Source: Bacillota bacterium
GTDB taxonomy: Bacteria > Bacillota > UBA4882 > UBA8346
DNA length: 52,887 nucleotides
Direction of reading: 5' to 3'
NCBI GenBank assembly: GCA_023435565.1
Contig: JAEYRN010000026.1
Coordinates: 1-52,887 of the forward strand
The notes below the pieces were generated by a model. It was not told the origin of the DNA and searched no databases. It saw nothing but the letters and a program-made list of their open reading frames with translations. The translations under genes and the position numbers were made by a program. Shown here piece by piece: positions 9,313 to 16,334 of this stretch. How positions within the stretch are numbered: the first letter of the stretch is position 1; each line of letters opens with the position of its first letter.

Positions 9313-9861
9313 CTAATGGTTTTTAGCCAAAGCATTTTTGAGCGGGAAATAAAGTGCTGATACTAAAATGGAATTAGCTAATGCCGTAATCAGCACAACA
9401 CTTGTCAAAGCAGCGAATGCCGGAGCATTCTTACCATCGGCGGTTAACAGAAAAATCATGGTGCTGACATAAGAAAAACCGCTCGCCGCTGTTCCGATAA
9501 AAGTAATTACAAAGGGGCGAATATATTTTATAACTCCCTGTTCCAAATTGATCAATGCTAAAAATCCAACCATCAAAGCGCCAATCGGTTCACTGATAAA
9601 ATTCAAAAAGGGGATAATTGATTTGGTGGTAACCATACAAACAGCTGCCGATACTAAACCAATACCGATGATACCGGCTAATTTGGGCCTTAATAATAAA
9701 ATCGCTAAACAATACATTCCAATAATGAAATTTGGGGTGATTCCGGCGAAAGGAGGCGTAAACATTCTTAAAACCGCTCCAACCGCTAGTAAGACTGCAA
9801 CAATTGCTACATCAACCGCTTGAAGACCTTTTCGCTTCACTACTCTCGTCTCAACACTCAT
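9313..9861 (-). CDS. trpP: TrpP-family tryptophan uptake protein (ECF substrate subunit)
   Basis: Integral membrane protein of 182 residues with five to six helices. The segments GAVLRMFTPPF, TPNFI and FISEPIGALMVGF resemble the Bacillus TrpP tryptophan transporter family, which is related to ECF substrate-binding subunits. Here it heads an operon with two ATPases and EcfT, so it is probably the substrate subunit. ATG at 9861 lies 10 bases after AGGAGG; the ATG three codons earlier overlaps that site. Regulation looks unusual: a promoter, a NAG-repeat array and an attenuator precede it, and a second cluster of GAG/TAG triplets covers its start. Tryptophan specificity is inferred from family, leader and the neighbouring iorAB genes. 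Confidence 0.8.
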   Translation of the reverse strand: MSVETRVVKRKGLQAVDVAIVAVLLAVGAVLRMFTPPFAGITPNFIIGMYCLAILLLRPKLAGIIGIGLVSAAVCMVTTKSIIPFLNFISEPIGALMVGFLALINLEQGVIKYIRPFVITFIGTAASGFSYVSTMIFLLTADGKNAPAFAALTSVVLITALANSILVSALYFPLKNALAKNH

Positions 9862-9875
9862 CTCTACCATACCTC
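9835..9875 (-). promoter_or_regulatory. GAG/TAG cluster over trpP ribosome site and start
   Basis: On the minus strand GAG triplets start at 9875 (inside the ribosome site), 9864, 9859, 9852 and 9847, followed by TAG at 9842 and AAG at 9837. The last four gaps are 4, 2, 2 and 2 bases. The run covers the ATG at 9861. Bacillus trpP is known to carry a TRAP site overlapping its ribosome site and start, so translational repression by TRAP is plausible. Confidence 0.45.
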
Positions 9876-9920
9876 CTGATTTATACCTTCATTTATCATA
9901 AGGCACATGCCTTTTGATAC

Positions 9921-9952
9921 AAAAATAAAAGCCAGGCATTCAGCGCCTGGCC
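9921..9952 (-). terminator. Attenuator terminator in trpP leader
   Basis: On the minus strand GCCAGGC (9951-9945) pairs with GCCTGGC (9937-9931), a perfect 7-bp stem with a 7-base loop, followed by TTTTATTTTT. It lies between the promoter and trpP, so it must be conditional. Minus-strand bases 9983-9974 (CAGGCAAGCG) can instead pair with 9945-9933, with a 3-base bulge, which would break this stem. Confidence 0.75.
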
Positions 9953-9973
9953 AAAAAAACGTTTGATAGTTAA

Positions 9974-10034
9974 CGCTTGCCTGCACTCGCCTTATCTCAA
10001 CTCCACTTTGCTTTGCTAAAAAAACTTCCTTCTC
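9974..10034 (-). promoter_or_regulatory. NAG-triplet array, candidate TRAP binding site
   Basis: From minus-strand base 10018 to 9974 there are nine consecutive five-base units of the form NAGNN: TAG, AAG, AAG, GAG, GAG, AAG, GAG, CAG, AAG, each followed by two bases. Two more triplets, GAG (10034) and AAG (10027), lie upstream, making eleven. TRAP, the tryptophan-activated RNA-binding attenuation protein, is an 11-mer that binds eleven such triplets spaced 2-3 bases. The last two units form the 5' arm of the antiterminator. Five triplets are AAG, weaker than GAG or TAG. Confidence 0.6.
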
Positions 10035-10041
10035 ATCAAAA

Positions 10042-10070
10042 ATAATATCAAACTATGTCATCAAAGTCAA
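10042..10070 (-). promoter_or_regulatory. Sigma-A promoter of the trpP-ECF operon
   Basis: TTGACT (10070-10065) and TATTAT (10047-10042) on the minus strand are separated by exactly 17 bases. Transcription would begin near 10036, immediately before the NAG array. Confidence 0.75.
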
Positions 10071-10196
10071 CATTTAGCTGGCCCGTTTAATCAACATTTT
10101 TTATGTCAAAGCTGTATAACATTGAAAAGAAGAATTAGTCATCAAAGTGTATGCTTAATCATAAACATACAATATATTGTTTTTGGGGGTAGCTAT

Positions 10197-10553
10197 ATGA
10201 AATCAAATTATTGCAAAGAGCGTTTAGACAATCAGCGCCAACTAAGACAAGATCTCCGTATTCAGGCTTCGTTTCTTATAGAATTAATTTTTAACAATGG
10301 ACGAGCATTCTTTGGAAAAGTGGAAGATCTAAGCCTAAATGGGGTCAAACTTCGTCTTCCTGTTTCTTTGCCCACCGGCACCCAACTAGTCTTAAATCTT
10401 ATCAGTCATCGACTTACCCTTAAAGGTACCTGCCTTTGGACAAACAATCCGGACTGGGCTGCTAATTCATACTTATCAGGGATTAAGTTTATCGAGATAA
10501 CTAATGAACAATATGCTGGGCTTCGCCAGATTCTATTTAATATTGCAGGTTGA
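10197..10553 (+). CDS. PilZ domain protein, c-di-GMP receptor candidate
   Basis: A 118-residue protein that is almost entirely a PilZ domain. The c-di-GMP contacts are visible: the RQDLR (RxxxR) motif near the N-terminus and DLSLNG, the D/NxSxxG motif, about 25 residues later. ATG at 10197 is chosen because GGGGGT lies about 7 bases upstream; an earlier in-frame start has no ribosome site. It is divergent from the trpP operon and convergent with the ykoP-like gene. A HD-GYP phosphodiesterase gene 4 kb away could degrade the same signal. Stand-alone PilZ proteins act on motility or polysaccharide export; the target here is unknown. Confidence 0.85.
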   Translation: MKSNYCKERLDNQRQLRQDLRIQASFLIELIFNNGRAFFGKVEDLSLNGVKLRLPVSLPTGTQLVLNLISHRLTLKGTCLWTNNPDWAANSYLSGIKFIEITNEQYAGLRQILFNIAG

Positions 10554-10569
10554 CTCCAACCCATGTAAA

Positions 10570-11133
10570 TTATATATATTTACGGACCAATTCATTACAG
10601 GATATCCAAATTTCATAAGGATCCATTGTTCTTTTTAACGAAGCCTTCTTTGTTGTTTTAAAAGAATAATAGACAATTCGTAAAACCGATTCCCAAAAAC
10701 CCAACCACCAACGGTCCCAACCCGGAGGAAGAGGAATCAACGTAAATCCCAACCGTTTTGCTCCTGCCGATAAAACATTGACCCCATAAAAAGCCTTGAT
10801 ATTACCCGGAACAAACCCGGCCTCAATTGCTTCAGCTAAGATTTTAAACTCCGCTTTAATAATTTCAAACAAACGCCATTCCATCGACCGTTCCGAGGGT
10901 AATGCAGCAATCTCCGTAATTTTTTTATTATTAAAATGTAACTCCCCCACCGGATCGCCGGGGTTTATAATGACCCCGTCATTGATCACTACTCGTTTTT
11001 TCCCTTGGTAATCATGATAACAGACCATCAGGAGTCCATTTTTCGATCCGGGAAGTGTTATTGCGCCGACCTTTTTTTGATACCGTTCGTCAATCTTTTC
11101 TCCGATTTTCCTAATAAATCCCACATTTATCAT
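10570..11133 (-). CDS. YkoP-like protein
   Basis: A 187-residue protein without signal peptide that resembles Bacillus YkoP, a family found beside deacetylases and UgtP/YkoN-type glycosyltransferases. A basic C-terminal half with PPGWDRWWLGFWESVLRI suggests membrane association. GGGAGG is 8 bases before the ATG, and the start overlaps the end of the deacetylase gene by 23 bases. Function is not known; the context links it to glycan or glycolipid processing. Confidence 0.6.
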   Translation of the reverse strand: MINVGFIRKIGEKIDERYQKKVGAITLPGSKNGLLMVCYHDYQGKKRVVINDGVIINPGDPVGELHFNNKKITEIAALPSERSMEWRLFEIIKAEFKILAEAIEAGFVPGNIKAFYGVNVLSAGAKRLGFTLIPLPPGWDRWWLGFWESVLRIVYYSFKTTKKASLKRTMDPYEIWISCNELVRKYI

Positions 11134-11833
11134 TTTTCTTACCTCCCAAGACCTTTTCGAGAGTTACGAAAGAATAGCCATCTGATTGTAATTTAGTGAT
11201 AATCCCAGGTAAAGAAGCTACTGTATTTTCAGGGGCTCCCATGTCACCGCCGGAATCATGTAATACAATTATTGAATTGGGTTTGATTTTTCTAAACAAC
11301 ATTTTAGTAATTCCCGATACCCCGGTTTGTTTTTTCCAGTCCCGGGCATTAGCATCCCAAAGTACGATTCGAAGGCCGGTATATTTTATAAAAAGATATT
11401 GAAACAGATTAAGAGCTCCCCAAGGCGGTCGAAACCATTTTAAAGGTTTTTTAATTATTTTTTCGATCGCCTGTTGACCCTCGCAGATTGTGGCTATGCT
11501 TTTCTGGGGGGAAAGTAAATAGGCGTGGCGATGATAATAAGTATGACACCCGATTTCATGCCCTTCGGCTTCAATTCTCTTTACCAAATCAGGTGATTGT
11601 TCCGCTTTTGCCCCTACTAAAAAAAAGACCGCCGGGATATGCAATTCCCGTAGAATTTTCAATACTTTCGGAGTGTAGCGGGGATCGGGTCCGTCATCAA
11701 AAGTAAGACAGATTCCGGTTCCTGGTTCCGAACCTTTTTTTATTGTTTTAGAGGAAAAAAACCTTACATACCCGTCGGTAAGTGGAAAAATTAATACCCA
11801 AAGCAAAATAATACCAACTCCAACACCAATCAA
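11111..11833 (-). CDS. Polysaccharide deacetylase, NodB family
   Basis: Membrane-anchored carbohydrate deacetylase of 240 residues with one N-terminal helix and the catalytic domain outside. All five NodB motifs are present: FDDGPDP, HEIGCHTYYH with the metal histidines, RPPWG, DANARDW, and the C-terminal LHDSGG. The start is TTG at 11833, preceded by AAGGCGG. It lies between the MFS and ykoP-like genes in one minus-strand cluster. The substrate could be N-acetylglucosamine in an envelope polymer or glycolipid. Confidence 0.88.
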   Translation of the reverse strand: MIGVGVGIILLWVLIFPLTDGYVRFFSSKTIKKGSEPGTGICLTFDDGPDPRYTPKVLKILRELHIPAVFFLVGAKAEQSPDLVKRIEAEGHEIGCHTYYHRHAYLLSPQKSIATICEGQQAIEKIIKKPLKWFRPPWGALNLFQYLFIKYTGLRIVLWDANARDWKKQTGVSGITKMLFRKIKPNSIIVLHDSGGDMGAPENTVASLPGIITKLQSDGYSFVTLEKVLGGKKNDKCGIY

Positions 11834-11852
11834 GGGACCGCCTTCATTCTAT

Positions 11853-13142
11853 CTACAAATTTTCAATATTATATTGATGAAATGGATAAAACAAATATAC
11901 CAAAGCCATCAAACCTAAACAGATACTACTTACTAAAAACGGAGCAGCTTGACCTATAGTTTTTAATAATTGTATTTCACTTCCGTCAATTCGCCCCAAT
12001 AGTCCTCCGATAATTGGTCCGAGCCCAAAACCAAATCCCTCTACTGACATGAATAAGCCCATCAAAACACCGCGTTGCATAGGAGGAATAACTCCTGCCA
12101 ATAATGCATTCCAAGACGGTTGAATCAATGCATATGACAACCCAACCAGAGCGACTATCCACCAAATATTGGTCGAGTTACCCCACAGGGCCAAAATTGT
12201 TAATGAAGTGGCAGCTAAGGCAAATCCGGTAACTAAAAAACCTCTGGTCCCCCAATGGTCAGCAAGATGGCCTACAGGGATCATAAATAAAATTACTACC
12301 AAACCTCCAATTATTAAGAGAAGACTGTATTCCGATTCGGTCAAACCCAGCTTACCGGTAGCGTATGGTAATAGATTTGGTAACAACATCCCTAGAGACA
12401 TTGTTTGAAATAACATTCCCGGAATTAAACCCTTTACTTTCCATAACCGATATATTACATCTCTAAAAGGAGATTTTTTAACTTCCTTTTTTGCAATTGC
12501 AGCTTGAATGTGAGGAACTTTTTTCCATATAGACCAGCCTATTAGACAAATAAGAACCGCACCTACTGCTACAGCAAACATTATTATTAATGCGGTTCGA
12601 TAACCATCTACAAAGGAAATTTGAAACTTGCTTAAAGATTGTTGCATCTTTGCGTCAATCAAAAAGCCCATGATTATTGGGCCAAGCCCCCCTCCGGCAA
12701 GCCAAATAACAGATATCAGACTAATAGCAGTAGCCCGTTTGGCTTCCCCAACGCTTCGAATCGTACCGGAAATAACCCCCGGCCATACGGGTGATACTCC
12801 CAATCCGATTATTATCGCCGCTAATATCAACATAATTAATTGCTGATGAAAAATAATTATCAAAAATACTCCGCAAAAAACAGCTAAACTACCGGCAAAT
12901 AATACTGGCCAAGGCCCTTTATGGTCAATCAACCAACCCGTAGCGCTTTTTAAAAGATTATCAGCGAAAATATTCGCAGAAATCACTATCCCCAAAGCGG
13001 CAGTATCAAAATGAAGCTTAATCATAAAACTGGGTAAAAAAGTTACAAATAAAGCCATCCTAATGAATTCGACCGCAGCAATAATCGCTAAAAAAGATAG
13101 TACCACCGGATGGGCAAGGAATGCTCCCTTTATTCTAAGCAT
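11853..13142 (-). CDS. MFS transporter in glycosyltransferase operon
   Basis: Twelve-helix major facilitator of 429 residues. Its ATG overlaps the end of the glycosyltransferase gene by 8 bases, with AGGAG 8 bases upstream. In Staphylococcus the YpfP glycosyltransferase is encoded next to LtaA, an MFS lipid-linked disaccharide flippase, and this pair has the same layout, so a glycolipid flippase role is a reasonable guess. A simple drug or sugar transporter remains possible. The loop around residues 70-90 (DHKGPWPVLFAG) is a weak motif A. Confidence 0.8.
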   Translation of the reverse strand: MLRIKGAFLAHPVVLSFLAIIAAVEFIRMALFVTFLPSFMIKLHFDTAALGIVISANIFADNLLKSATGWLIDHKGPWPVLFAGSLAVFCGVFLIIIFHQQLIMLILAAIIIGLGVSPVWPGVISGTIRSVGEAKRATAISLISVIWLAGGGLGPIIMGFLIDAKMQQSLSKFQISFVDGYRTALIIMFAVAVGAVLICLIGWSIWKKVPHIQAAIAKKEVKKSPFRDVIYRLWKVKGLIPGMLFQTMSLGMLLPNLLPYATGKLGLTESEYSLLLIIGGLVVILFMIPVGHLADHWGTRGFLVTGFALAATSLTILALWGNSTNIWWIVALVGLSYALIQPSWNALLAGVIPPMQRGVLMGLFMSVEGFGFGLGPIIGGLLGRIDGSEIQLLKTIGQAAPFLVSSICLGLMALVYLFYPFHQYNIENL

Positions 13143-14319
13143 GAATTTCTCTCCTGACCAAGGGATTTTGATAGTCCCTGAAGGGGAGGAAAGAAGGAGC
13201 TGCTAGGTTTAAAATTAGACGAGCCCCGTTCTCCGCTGAATTTGGAGTGGCAATTTTAATGCAGTTACGCCCGAAATATTGTCGCAAATCATCATCAATA
13301 ATCATCCGATTGATTACTTTTTTTAAACCCAAATCTCTCTTAACCACAAAACCAGCCCTATGTTTCGCTAAAAAACGAGCATTAGCCTCCTCATGGCCTG
13401 GGGTAGGTTTAAAAATAATCATTGGCAACCCTACGGCAATAGCTTCGGAAATAGTTACGCCCCCAGCTTTGGTAACTAATAAATCGCTCACCTTCATCAG
13501 GCCGGCAATATCTTCAACGTATCTATAAGTCCGGACCCGGTATTTTTGATAGGAAGTCGAATGTAATCGTTCATATAAATCCTGATTTGAGCCGGTAATA
13601 ATTATCGGTTGGACATCCGGAGGCAAATCCCGTAATAAAAAGTTAAAATGATTAGTCCCGAAAATTCCATCATTACCACCCATAAATAAGAGCACCTTTG
13701 CTTTAGAGTCTAAATCAAATTCTCGCTTAACCTTCTCTCGGTTAATACTTTGTTTAAAAACCGGTAAAATTGGGATACCGGTTATTCCAATCTTATCTCT
13801 ACTAACACCCCGTTTTTCCAATCCTACCGCAACCTCGGGAGAACCTACCAAATATAGGTCGGTTTTGGAATGAATCCATTGGCTATGAATACACATATCA
13901 GTAATAACAGTAACTACAGGGATATTTAAGACTCCTGCCTCTTTCATCTGGGAAAGTACCCCGGCAGGCAAGGGAAAAGTAGAAATAATTACTCTTGGTT
14001 CTAAGCGGTTGACCAACATAATCAATTCACTATATCCCATTCGATTTAATCTTCTCTGCCAGAAAGAATCGGAGGAAATATTACCGGTAGCTTGGTAGTA
14101 TAAGGCATATCCAACGGGGAAATGCCGGATGCTTTGAGTATAGCTAAATTGGCTAATTCGATTAATCAGGGGAAAGAGTAGGTCACAATAATCAATTGTT
14201 GTAATCTTAATCCCGGGAGCTTGAATTTGAAGTTCTTGTGTTAGAGCTCTGGCCACTTGGTTATGACCCCCGCCGTAACTGGCCGACAAGATCAGAATAT
14301 CCGTATATTCTTTGACCAC
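13135..14319 (-). CDS. Diacylglycerol glycosyltransferase-like GT28 enzyme
   Basis: A 394-residue GT-B enzyme of the MGDG synthase, UgtP and YkoN group. The N-terminal lipid-acceptor segment SASYGGGHNQVA, the linker GITGIPI, and the donor-site segment KAGGVTISEAIAVGLPMI with PGHEEANA are characteristic. The GTG at 14319 is favoured because GAGGTG lies 5 bases upstream; an ATG six codons earlier lacks a site. It likely transfers a hexose to diacylglycerol at the inner face of the membrane. First gene of a cluster with MFS, deacetylase and YkoP-like genes. Confidence 0.85.
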   Translation of the reverse strand: MVKEYTDILILSASYGGGHNQVARALTQELQIQAPGIKITTIDYCDLLFPLINRISQFSYTQSIRHFPVGYALYYQATGNISSDSFWQRRLNRMGYSELIMLVNRLEPRVIISTFPLPAGVLSQMKEAGVLNIPVVTVITDMCIHSQWIHSKTDLYLVGSPEVAVGLEKRGVSRDKIGITGIPILPVFKQSINREKVKREFDLDSKAKVLLFMGGNDGIFGTNHFNFLLRDLPPDVQPIIITGSNQDLYERLHSTSYQKYRVRTYRYVEDIAGLMKVSDLLVTKAGGVTISEAIAVGLPMIIFKPTPGHEEANARFLAKHRAGFVVKRDLGLKKVINRMIIDDDLRQYFGRNCIKIATPNSAENGARLILNLAAPSFLPFRDYQNPLVRREIHA

Positions 14320-14517
14320 AATGGCACCTCTTATCATTACCTATTTGTGAATCCATCAAAAGGAATTAAGAAACCGGTTATCTTAATAAGATACCCATAA
14401 CATGTAAATATTTGACCATAAAATAAAAAATTCCTGCCATAAAAAAACGAGGTTACCTATGACCTCCTTATCACAATTAACCAATTATTAAACTGTACTT
14501 ACTCCTTTTAGGTTTAA

Positions 14518-14630
14518 GGAATTGCATAATTTATGATTTAAGCTTTGGCTAACAATATATTGATAGATACATCTGGGCTAGTCACTATATATTGTGGCCA
14601 AAGGGTTTATTAAGGTAATTATGCAATTCC
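14518..14630. repeat. Hairpin repeat element, copy A
   Basis: A 113-bp element with 10-bp perfect ends GGAATTGCAT and ATGCAATTCC (14 bp if extended inward) and an inner stem of CTTTGGC with GCCAAAG plus ACAATATAT with ATATATTGT. Copy B at 34872-34986 matches it in inverse orientation along the whole length. It lies directly after the stop codon of the HD-GYP gene. No protein is encoded. It fits a palindromic MITE-like element or a structured 3' RNA. The rest of 14320-14517 shows nothing recognisable. Confidence 0.75.
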
Positions 14631-14636
14631 CTCAGG

Positions 14637-15689
14637 TTAACAGTCTAAATAGACTTTATCAACTTTAGTATTGGGGTAATGATAAAGATTAAAAGTTTTT
14701 CCGGAACCAGGGCCTCCAACTACTTCAACAATACATTCATTCCTATTAACCGATTTAACAACCGCCTTATCGCCATTTTTAAAAATCAAGGTACTACCAA
14801 TTGGAAATGGAGCCACCACTTGTAAGAAAGCCTCAACCACAGCCGGATCATACTTGCGGGCCGACTCCTGTTTGATTTCTTCTAAAGCTTGTAAAGAAGT
14901 GATCTCTTTATGATAAGCTCGGTTAGAAGTCATTGCGTCATAGGTGTCAGCTACAGCAACTATTTTGGAAAAGCTGTGAATTCTTTTCCCGGTTAGGCCA
15001 CGAGGATAGCCTGAGCCGTCTTCCCGCTCATGATGCTGTAACACTATATGAGATGCAAGAAAATTAATATTTGCTTTCTTTCTGAGTAATTCATAACCAT
15101 CTTTGGCATGTCTCCGGATTAATTCCGATTCTTGCGGTTCAAGTTTGGTCGGTTTATTCAAAATCTTATTATCAATTTGGATTTTACCGATATCATGCAT
15201 CAAAGCTCCAATTCCGAGTGTTTCTAACTGCTTACGATTAAGGTTAAGCGCCATTCCTACCATTACCGAAATCACACAAACGTTTACCGAATGGGCATAA
15301 GTATAATTATCGTGAGAACGAATATCTACCATATTATATACAATATTAGGATTTCTAATGATTTGATCGACTATATCTCCGATAACATTTTTTATCTCGA
15401 ATATATCAACGCTTTTATTCTGTTTTAAAAGTCCGAAATATTTTTTAACTAATCCTCTGGCTTGAAATAAAGTATCTTCTTTAATTGATTCTTGGTTTAC
15501 AATTTCCTGCTCATTATCCCCCTGTTCCATTATATAAATAAATTGATACTTTAAATCCTTAATTTTTTGAATATAAGACAGCTTTAATACCACATTCGGA
15601 CGTAATAAAATCTTACCGTCCTGATCTCTAAAAATTGCTCGTGCTAATTTCATACCGGGTTTAACATTTTCAATCGAAACTAATCGCAT
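14637..15689 (-). CDS. HD-GYP domain protein, c-di-GMP phosphodiesterase
   Basis: A 350-residue protein with an N-terminal region of about 100 residues (DUF3391-like), an HD-GYP domain in the middle and a C-terminal tail of about 60 residues. The HD pair is HDIGKI, followed by HHEREDGSGYPRG, the GYP signature, so hydrolysis of c-di-GMP is expected. There is no signal peptide or sensor domain. It is transcribed alone toward the glycolipid cluster with hairpin element A right after its stop. The ribosome site at the start is weak. Confidence 0.9.
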   Translation of the reverse strand: MRLVSIENVKPGMKLARAIFRDQDGKILLRPNVVLKLSYIQKIKDLKYQFIYIMEQGDNEQEIVNQESIKEDTLFQARGLVKKYFGLLKQNKSVDIFEIKNVIGDIVDQIIRNPNIVYNMVDIRSHDNYTYAHSVNVCVISVMVGMALNLNRKQLETLGIGALMHDIGKIQIDNKILNKPTKLEPQESELIRRHAKDGYELLRKKANINFLASHIVLQHHEREDGSGYPRGLTGKRIHSFSKIVAVADTYDAMTSNRAYHKEITSLQALEEIKQESARKYDPAVVEAFLQVVAPFPIGSTLIFKNGDKAVVKSVNRNECIVEVVGGPGSGKTFNLYHYPNTKVDKVYLDC

Positions 15690-15822
15690 CTCTCTTCATA
15701 CCAGCCTTTACTATTGGGCGATTCGGGTGTAACTATTGTTAAATATTACCGGTAGCTTTAAGATTAAACCGCTTCTGCTTGGATATTCTATATACATAAT
15801 CTAACAGGTGGAGGTTGATAGA

Positions 15823-16062
15823 ATGTTAACATGTGAAGTCTCACTTTTCCCCTTAGAAACTCTCGCTTCAGATGAAATAGTCAACCAAGCAATCCAAGCT
15901 CTAAAAGAGACTGGTGTTAAACATGAAATAGGCAATATGAGCACCTATCTTTATAGTGATTCTCCGGAACAAATTTGGAATGGATTAAAAACAATTTACA
16001 ATGAAGCTGAAAAAGCCGGTACCGAATTTTCTATGGTTATTAATTTGAGTAATAATACCTAA
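15823..16062 (+). CDS. Thiamine-binding (YkoF/MTH1187-like) small protein
   Basis: A 79-residue protein with a ferredoxin-like fold of the MTH1187/YkoF family, which binds thiamine or its pyrimidine. The start CEVSLFPL and the VKHEIGNMSTYLYSD segment match this family. ATG at 15823 follows GGTGGAGG by 8 bases. It stands alone, divergent from the HD-GYP gene, and a strong terminator follows. No thiamine transporter or synthesis gene is nearby and no TPP riboswitch is seen upstream. Confidence 0.7.
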   Translation: MLTCEVSLFPLETLASDEIVNQAIQALKETGVKHEIGNMSTYLYSDSPEQIWNGLKTIYNEAEKAGTEFSMVINLSNNT

Positions 16063-16066
16063 ATAT

Positions 16067-16088
16067 GAGAATGCATTATGTAATTCTC
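16067..16088. repeat. Collapsed hairpin repeat, copy C
   Basis: A 22-bp palindrome, GAGAAT then GCATTATGTA then ATTCTC, begins 5 bases after the stop of the YkoF-like gene. It reads as the two terminal repeats of elements A and B joined with the middle missing. It may be a deletion product or a seed copy of the family. Confidence 0.45.
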
Positions 16089-16139
16089 TCAAAGGCATAA
16101 AGCTCCTAACTTAAAATAAAATTTCAACTAAAAATTAAA

Positions 16140-16170
16140 AAATCCTGCTATTAGGCAGGATTTTTGTGTT
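16140..16170 (+). terminator. Intrinsic terminator after YkoF-like gene
   Basis: AAATCCTGC (16140-16148) pairs with GCAGGATTT (16155-16163) around a 6-base loop, then TTGTGTTTTT. The complementary strand also ends in T residues, so it may work both ways. Confidence 0.85.
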
Positions 16171-16334
16171 TTTAAAACTAAAGCACATTTTAGTATAATA
16201 TCTGAACTTTCATTCTTCAAAATGCCTCACGGTAAGTCATAAATCAAATTCACTTTTTGAAAAAAGTAGATAATTTGTCAATTTTTCAAAGTAGATATCC
16301 TTAAATCATTGACTTTAATGTCGAAATCTCATTA

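Noticed and set aside
10019..10037. Six-codon leader peptide MRRKFF right after the trpP promoter
   Set aside because: The frame has no ribosome site and would be leaderless; two Phe codons before the stop hint at peptide attenuation, but the regular NAG spacing explains the leader better.
9861..10037. T-box or other known riboswitch upstream of trpP
   Set aside because: The T-box sequence (AGGGTGGNACCGCG) is absent and no tRNA-acceptor bulge is seen.
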